From the NCBI GenBank assembly GCA_002366725.1, contig DFBT01000049.1, positions 1-9,635 on the forward strand: a stretch of DNA of 9,635 nt, read 5' to 3'. The DNA is from Caldifarciminota bacterium UBA3073. Its GTDB lineage: Bacteria > Hydrothermota > UBA3073. Positions within the stretch are counted from its first letter, which is position 1. Each line of letters opens with the position of its first letter. The notes beneath the pieces are model-generated. The model saw only the letters and a list, made by a program, of their open reading frames with translations. It had not been told where the DNA came from and made no database searches. Positions 5,749-9,635 of this stretch are shown in pieces. Both the position numbers and the translations under genes were made by a program.

Positions 5749-7062
5749 CTAAAAATCAAAATGTTTCTCCTTGAATCTTATTCCCTCTTTCCCGAGTTCC
5801 TCAAGCACTGGCTTATATATACCTTCCACGGTGGGGATGTGAACGCCCTTCATGTCAATCTTACCATCGAGGATTAATTTTGAAGAGACCGCTGCCGGTA
5901 ATCCGACCGTCCTTGACATAGAAGAAAAACCATGGGGAATCCCATAATCCACAAGTGTAGATTCTATCTTCTCGGCGCGGGATTTATACTCTACATCGAA
6001 TTCGTGATGTAATATAATCATATCCCTCTCACCCTCCTCATACTGTAGCTTTTCCTTTAGCTTACCCGTCAGTATATCCAGGATGGACATCCCACTCTCG
6101 GGAATTTTTTCGTCACTGAGAAGTCCCAGCCATTCGAATCTCTCAATTACACCCGAGTCCTCATCTATGTTTAGAAATCTGGCGAGTGCCTCTTTGAGAG
6201 ACGAAGTCCCTTTATGCCCGATGAGCGATGCCATAACTTCTCCGTATGTCTTCCCCTCGAAACTCCCTTTCCCATCACCCAGGTAACCGAGTTTTCCTAT
6301 ACAATACCAGGCATCACACCATCCTAAATTTCGCAGGGTTCCCCTGTACATATCTTTTATTCCCGTTATACCATATTTCTCTATATAGGGTATAGAATCT
6401 CTGTTGGGATAGGCCTCGAATTTCCCGATGTCTTCTATCTCTACCATCCAGTAATGTTTGAATAGCTCGGTATTTGGCACCCTTATTTCCTTCCCATCTT
6501 TCAGGTATCTTGCATTGTTTTTTGCCGCAAGCACAACACCCTCCGGACTCCACGAGAACTTGTATCCCCAGGGATTTGTATTTGCATCGGGCGCGGGAAG
6601 CCCACCGCAGTATGAATGGAAACCCCTGACTCTGCCACCTTCTGCCCTCACTCCATTTATTATCTCCATCGCAGACATGTGGTCTATCCCGGGGTCGAGC
6701 CCGACTTCGTTCAGTATGATTATACCAGCTTTTCTCGCCTTCCCATCCAGCATTTCCATCTTTTTACTCACATAAGATGTGGTGACCATATTTTTCTTAA
6801 AATTTATGCACATTTCGGCTATCTTTGTATGATAGACATAGGGCAGAAGACTTACAACGAGGTCCGCCTCCTTTACCAGCGGAACGGGGTCGTGCTTTTC
6901 TATATTGAATTCTCTTGCTATTCCGTTCTTTCGACCTTCCACAAGTTTCCCTGCCTTGCTCAATGTTCTGGATGCAACAGTAACCTTTACCCCGTTGTCG
7001 AGCAGATACCTTACAAGGGGTCCGGCGACGAGTCCGGCTCCGAATACAAGGACATCTTTCAT
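5749..7062 (-). CDS. Saccharopine dehydrogenase (glutamate-forming)
   Basis: A 437-residue enzyme equivalent to the C-terminal half of eukaryotic LKR/SDH. It oxidises saccharopine to 2-aminoadipate 6-semialdehyde and glutamate with NAD(P)+. The N-terminal Rossmann loop VLVFGAGLVAGPLVRYLLD (4-22) binds the cofactor. TTSYVS (94-99), NEVGLDPGIDHMSAM (118-132) and FHSYCGGLPAPDANTNPWGYKFSW (148-171) are the conserved substrate-side segments of this family. The C-terminus returns to SRTVGLPAAV. A strong GGAGGAG ribosome-binding site fixes the ATG at 7060-7062. The lysine-ketoglutarate reductase gene lies 223 bp upstream and Ptb 39 bp downstream. A biosynthetic direction, as in fungal lysine synthesis, is possible in principle. 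The LKR/SDH-type neighbour argues for lysine breakdown. Confidence 0.9.
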   Translation of the reverse strand: MKDVLVFGAGLVAGPLVRYLLDNGVKVTVASRTLSKAGKLVEGRKNGIAREFNIEKHDPVPLVKEADLVVSLLPYVYHTKIAEMCINFKKNMVTTSYVSKKMEMLDGKARKAGIIILNEVGLDPGIDHMSAMEIINGVRAEGGRVRGFHSYCGGLPAPDANTNPWGYKFSWSPEGVVLAAKNNARYLKDGKEIRVPNTELFKHYWMVEIEDIGKFEAYPNRDSIPYIEKYGITGIKDMYRGTLRNLGWCDAWYCIGKLGYLGDGKGSFEGKTYGEVMASLIGHKGTSSLKEALARFLNIDEDSGVIERFEWLGLLSDEKIPESGMSILDILTGKLKEKLQYEEGERDMIILHHEFDVEYKSRAEKIESTLVDYGIPHGFSSMSRTVGLPAAVSSKLILDGKIDMKGVHIPTVEGIYKPVLEELGKEGIRFKEKHFDF

Positions 7063-7285
7063 ATCTCCTCCATAGTTGAAAAGTCATCAACAAAGAGAAT
7101 ACAGATTGTAATATTGTTCACCACAAAGACACTAAGGAACAAAGATTGTAGATTACAGTAAAGGATAAAGGTCAAAGGATAAAGGTCAAAGGATAAATTA
7201 CTCAATGACCAATAACAATTGACGATTGAAAATTGAAAATTTACCCAATCGCTTGATAGCCCGATAGCTTAATAGCCCAATATGA
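7063..7285. repeat. Repeat-filled gap between LKR and SDH genes
   Basis: It contains an ACCACAAAGACACTAAGG-type word (7122-7139) and a 14-bp tandem GGATAAAGGTCAAA with 2.5 copies (7163-7197). A third copy of the caatgacc/gacgattgaaaattg sequence (7204-7240, also at 4629-4722) follows, and then repeated ATAGCCC words (7256-7281). No coding or strong promoter signal is seen apart from the SDH ribosome-binding site at the left edge. Confidence 0.75.
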
Positions 7286-8584
7286 CTACCTTTCCACAAA
7301 CTGCTCAAGATACTTATAGTCTGGTGTCAATTTCCCCTTATGAAGAATCAGCGCCCTCTTTATCTCACCGGGGAGCTCGATTTTTTCAAAACTCGCACTA
7401 TAATCTGCTTTCATAATTGCCGGAACGAATTTCTTCACTACCCCGCTGAAATCTGCAGATGATTCCCTTGGGAGTTCACAGGGAAGGTTGTCAACCGCCA
7501 TAATGACAACCCCATTTTCCTCAAACCCGAAAGATGTGGCGTCCCTCCGTGGGTCATATGTAAAGACGGGCATACCCGGGTCCGTGCTATGCGATGTTGC
7601 CTCGATTGCGCCCTCTATGTCACAGGATATATCACCTATGACCTTCAATCTCGGTCCTGGTTCACCAAAAAGGCGCTTAAGGTCGTCCTTCTTGACGAGT
7701 CTCGGATATTTTGCGTCCCAGTATATGCAGTTCATCAGTATCGACAGATAAGGCAGGTACCTCTTAAATCTCGACCTGTATTTTTCGGGATGTTCGTAAT
7801 AGTCGTTCAAATCGAACTCATCATCCTGAGAGACGGGTTCAACCATATCATCTTCTCTGAAGACAACCTTGTACAACTTTTTTCCTCCACCAGTTATCTT
7901 TCCGATCTCCTCCGGCGTGACCTCTTCTATCGGTAGGATGTCGAGTATCTCCTGTACCCCCTTTGATACATGTCCATATCCCGCAATACCGATGATACAG
8001 GGTGTAATGGATGGGGGAAGTCCGCCTTTCATTATTTTATCCCCGATATTTTCAATTGCCCCCTTCGCCTTCTCCAAACTGTCATATTCGTGGGTTTTCT
8101 TTATCTCGCTGAACGGGTTTTTAACCCCATCAAGCGAGAGTCTCTGTCCAAATGCCCAGAGTGTATCAATTATTCCGGCAAGCCCTGCAAACCTTCCAAA
8201 GAAGACGAGCCGCCTGCCTTTCTCGTCAAGAATTCTCTCGTAATCTATCAGGTTACATCCAAGTTCCATCATTCTCTTGAGCATCGGCATATTGTATTTC
8301 TGTCCTTTTATGACATGTGCAAAGAATATGTATGTTCCTCCATCTTTAAAGAATTTTGCGGGCATCTCCTTGACGCCTAATATAACGGGACAGGGAGAGA
8401 GGTCTTCCTCTATGTGTGCTCCAATTTCCTCAAACTCATCTTCCCCAAATGCGCGTATCTTTGATGGCTGTATGTAGAATTCTATTTCCTCCTTTATAAG
8501 TTCTTCCATATCAGATGGAACAATGGGCACCCTTGCCTCCCATCTGTTTTTGTCCTCCCTGCGAATACCACAAAGTCTCTTCAT
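7286..8584 (-). CDS. Lysine-ketoglutarate reductase (saccharopine-forming)
   Basis: A 432-residue enzyme equivalent to the N-terminal half of eukaryotic LKR/SDH (aminoadipic semialdehyde synthase). It condenses lysine with 2-oxoglutarate using NADPH to give saccharopine. The AlaDH/PNT-type N-terminal domain shows GIRREDKNRWEARVPIVP (6-23), VKEMP (71-75), FFAHVIKGQKYNMPML (87-102) and RLVFFGRFAGLAG (125-137). The nucleotide-binding domain follows with IIGIAGYGHVSKG (197-209), and later IGDISCDIEGAIEAT and the DPGMPVFTYDP stretch. The start MKRLCGIRRED matches the family and has GGGGGAGAG just upstream; an in-frame start at 8632 lies inside the neighbouring nuclease gene. The ATG overlaps the nuclease stop by 4 bp (ATGA), indicating translational coupling. 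Role in catabolism is inferred from the pairing with the downstream SDH. Confidence 0.9.
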   Translation of the reverse strand: MKRLCGIRREDKNRWEARVPIVPSDMEELIKEEIEFYIQPSKIRAFGEDEFEEIGAHIEEDLSPCPVILGVKEMPAKFFKDGGTYIFFAHVIKGQKYNMPMLKRMMELGCNLIDYERILDEKGRRLVFFGRFAGLAGIIDTLWAFGQRLSLDGVKNPFSEIKKTHEYDSLEKAKGAIENIGDKIMKGGLPPSITPCIIGIAGYGHVSKGVQEILDILPIEEVTPEEIGKITGGGKKLYKVVFREDDMVEPVSQDDEFDLNDYYEHPEKYRSRFKRYLPYLSILMNCIYWDAKYPRLVKKDDLKRLFGEPGPRLKVIGDISCDIEGAIEATSHSTDPGMPVFTYDPRRDATSFGFEENGVVIMAVDNLPCELPRESSADFSGVVKKFVPAIMKADYSASFEKIELPGEIKRALILHKGKLTPDYKYLEQFVER

Positions 8585-9303
8585 TTCTCTCCCCCGAGTT
8601 TCCTCATCGTCTTCTTTATCTTCTCGACACACCCTTTTGGGGTTTCATTAATCTCTCTGCCAGAAAATCGTAGAATAGACCAGCCGTAACTTGTAAGTTC
8701 GTTGTTCCTCTTTCTGTCCTTTTCGTGTGCATCTTCTCCCGAGTGGAATTCTTTCCCATCACATTCAACATCTATCTTTCGTCTCTTGCAAAATACGCCA
8801 AAATCGAGACAGTAGGTGTTTCCCACCTCTTTCACATAGAATTGTCTCTCGGGCAGGATTCCTTTCCTTTTCATCTCCCCATACAACACATCTTCTATCG
8901 GACTGGATTTATATAGATCATTTATCTCTTTAGCATTGCATAGCCTTTCAAGTGTGGTTGGTATAAAAACTATCCTTCGCCACCGCAGACTTGGTACCGG
9001 GTTCTTCAACTTTATAAGGTCATCCACGAATATCTGATAATAATCCTTATCTCTGTTTTTATGTGCAATCTGGTCGGGATAAAGCTCTATTCTCTTTTTT
9101 ATGGTATATCCAAGCACGCGAGCATAGTAGTTAACAGCCCATTTCTCATCGCCAAATACTCCTGGCTGATAAAATGCCAGGTATTTAGCAAGAGTAGTAA
9201 TCTCCGGTGCACTCATTAAGGGTATATGATACCAGTGCTCCTTCACCAGTATATCCCAGTCTCCCAATCTTGGGACTATACATACAAGTACTATCTCTTC
9301 CAT
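8581..9303 (-). CDS. DUF559-type (Vsr-like) PD-(D/E)XK endonuclease domain protein
   Basis: A 240-residue two-part protein. The C-terminal half is a DUF559/Vsr-like nuclease fold: YCLDFGVFCKRRKIDVECDGKEFHSG (164-189) holds Asp167 and the E180-x-D-G-K184 strand, then DRKRNNELTSYGWSILRFSGREI (196-218) contains the usual closing R-F-x-x-x-x-I strand. These are the expected metal-binding and catalytic positions. The N-terminal ~135 residues (WYHIPL, YLAFYQPGVFG, IELYPDQIAH, RRIVFIPTTLERLCNAKEINDLY) form a domain I cannot assign. The ATG at 9301-9303 is chosen because the frame upstream runs into the promoter; there is no visible ribosome-binding site and the leader would be about 20 nt. It is the first gene of the LKR-SDH-Ptb run and overlaps LKR by 4 bp. 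No methyltransferase or phage gene is near, so its target is unknown. Confidence 0.8.
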   Translation of the reverse strand: MEEIVLVCIVPRLGDWDILVKEHWYHIPLMSAPEITTLAKYLAFYQPGVFGDEKWAVNYYARVLGYTIKKRIELYPDQIAHKNRDKDYYQIFVDDLIKLKNPVPSLRWRRIVFIPTTLERLCNAKEINDLYKSSPIEDVLYGEMKRKGILPERQFYVKEVGNTYCLDFGVFCKRRKIDVECDGKEFHSGEDAHEKDRKRNNELTSYGWSILRFSGREINETPKGCVEKIKKTMRKLGGEK

Positions 9304-9331
9304 TTTTATGGGTTTATATCGGTGCGGATTT

Positions 9332-9360
9332 ATTATAACACAAAAATTCCAAAAATGCAA
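9332..9360 (-). promoter_or_regulatory. Promoter of the nuclease/LKR transcription unit
   Basis: On the minus strand TTGCAT (9355-9360), a 17-bp spacer and TATAAT (9332-9337). Transcription should begin near 9325, leaving about 20 nt before the nuclease ATG and no clear Shine-Dalgarno. Confidence 0.65.
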
Positions 9361-9371
9361 GTTTTTTCTTT

Positions 9372-9547
9372 TTTAACAGGGACTCTTACGAGACTTGTCC
9401 ATATCCATACGGCACTATGGCTCGTATGAGATCCTGTGGACGAATCCTTTGGATAGGAGAACTTGAGAGACTTATTTAACAGGGACCCTTACGAGACTTG
9501 TACGAGATTTAAAAGATTTATTTAACAGGGACTCTTACAAGACTCAC
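9372..9547. repeat. Three direct repeats with ACGAGA hexamers between divergent promoters
   Basis: Three copies of a ~27-bp unit (TTTAACAGGGACTCTTACGA, then GACTTGT) lie at 9372-9398, 9475-9501 and 9521-9547; the third is diverged at its end. ACGAGA-type hexamers occur at 9388, 9491, 9502, 9537 (ACAAGA) and 9548, with two pairs exactly 11 bp apart. Between copies one and two is a dyad: CATACG (9406-9411)/CGTATG (9423-9428) nested in GTCCA (9397-9401)/TGGAC (9437-9441). The placement between two outward promoters suggests regulatory sites, but this is inference. Confidence 0.7.
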
Positions 9548-9590
9548 ACGAGAATTCAAAGAATCTCCAGAACTGTGACTGTTTTTTTTC

Positions 9591-9619
9591 TTGACTTTTC
9601 CCTGCTTTTATATTATAAT
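9591..9619 (+). promoter_or_regulatory. Rightward promoter leaving the window
   Basis: TTGACT (9591-9596), a 17-bp spacer and TATAAT (9614-9619), preceded by a run of eight T. It points to a plus-strand gene beginning beyond 9635, divergent from the nuclease operon. Its -35 region matches the nifU promoter over 16 bp. Confidence 0.75.
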
Positions 9620-9635
9620 AGAATTGGGTCAAATG

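Noticed and set aside
6616..7161. Plus-strand 181-codon frame opposite saccharopine dehydrogenase
   Set aside because: It has no recognisable motif, overlaps a well-supported gene, and runs into intergenic repeats.
9372..9547. CRISPR array
   Set aside because: Only three repeats, with unequal spacing (103 and 46 bp) and a diverged third copy; no cas genes are present.

Overview
The window looks like chromosome from an uncultured, probably anaerobic, diderm bacterium of low-to-moderate GC. A signal-peptidase-II lipobox protein implies a lipoprotein-sorting envelope. Ptb, a NifB/NifX-domain protein and a minimal NifU suggest fermentative, iron-sulfur-rich metabolism. The gaps are full of degenerate repeats (accacggag-, caatgaccattg- and tgtcattgcgag-type). 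No phylum can be named from the sequence alone. Every supported gene is on the minus strand, so transcription runs right to left; only a promoter at the far right edge points rightward.

Left part (1-1750): a NifB/NifX-like dinitrogenase-cofactor-domain gene and a GYD-domain gene were probably once about 30 bp apart. They are now separated by a ~1.06 kb REP-associated tyrosine transposase (RAYT) element with perfect 28-bp terminal inverted repeats. Its transposase reads in one frame apart from a single in-frame TAA, so it is a pseudogene or a readthrough gene. One repeat ends on the ATG of the NifX-like gene, and the other supplies a TTGACA -35 box for the transposase.

Middle part (1750-4800): a repeat-rich gene-free stretch is followed by a transcription unit with a near-consensus promoter, a minimal NifU iron-sulfur scaffold and tRNA-Ala(CGC). 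The tRNA begins on the base after the nifU stop codon. Next come a GNA1162/DUF799-like lipoprotein, an imperfect palindromic repeat, and a PP-loop ATPase related to tRNA thiolation enzymes. The 214-bp gap beyond the PP-loop gene is almost wholly a repeat cassette with a 50-bp tandem duplication.

Right part (4804-9303): four genes read in the order DUF559-type nuclease, lysine-ketoglutarate reductase (LKR), saccharopine dehydrogenase (SDH) and phosphate butyryltransferase (Ptb). LKR and SDH are the two halves of the eukaryotic bifunctional LKR/SDH enzyme, here as separate genes in the same order. Together they would convert lysine to aminoadipate semialdehyde plus glutamate. Ptb downstream suggests, by inference only, that the carbon may continue through glutaryl-, crotonyl- and butyryl-CoA to butyryl phosphate and ATP. 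The nuclease stop overlaps the LKR start (ATGA), an unexpected coupling of a DNA-cleavage fold to amino-acid catabolism.

Right edge (9304-9635): a divergent promoter region holds a minus-strand promoter for the nuclease operon and a near-consensus plus-strand promoter leaving the window. Between them lie three direct repeats built on ACGAGA hexamers, some spaced 11 bp apart, which look like candidate operator sites.
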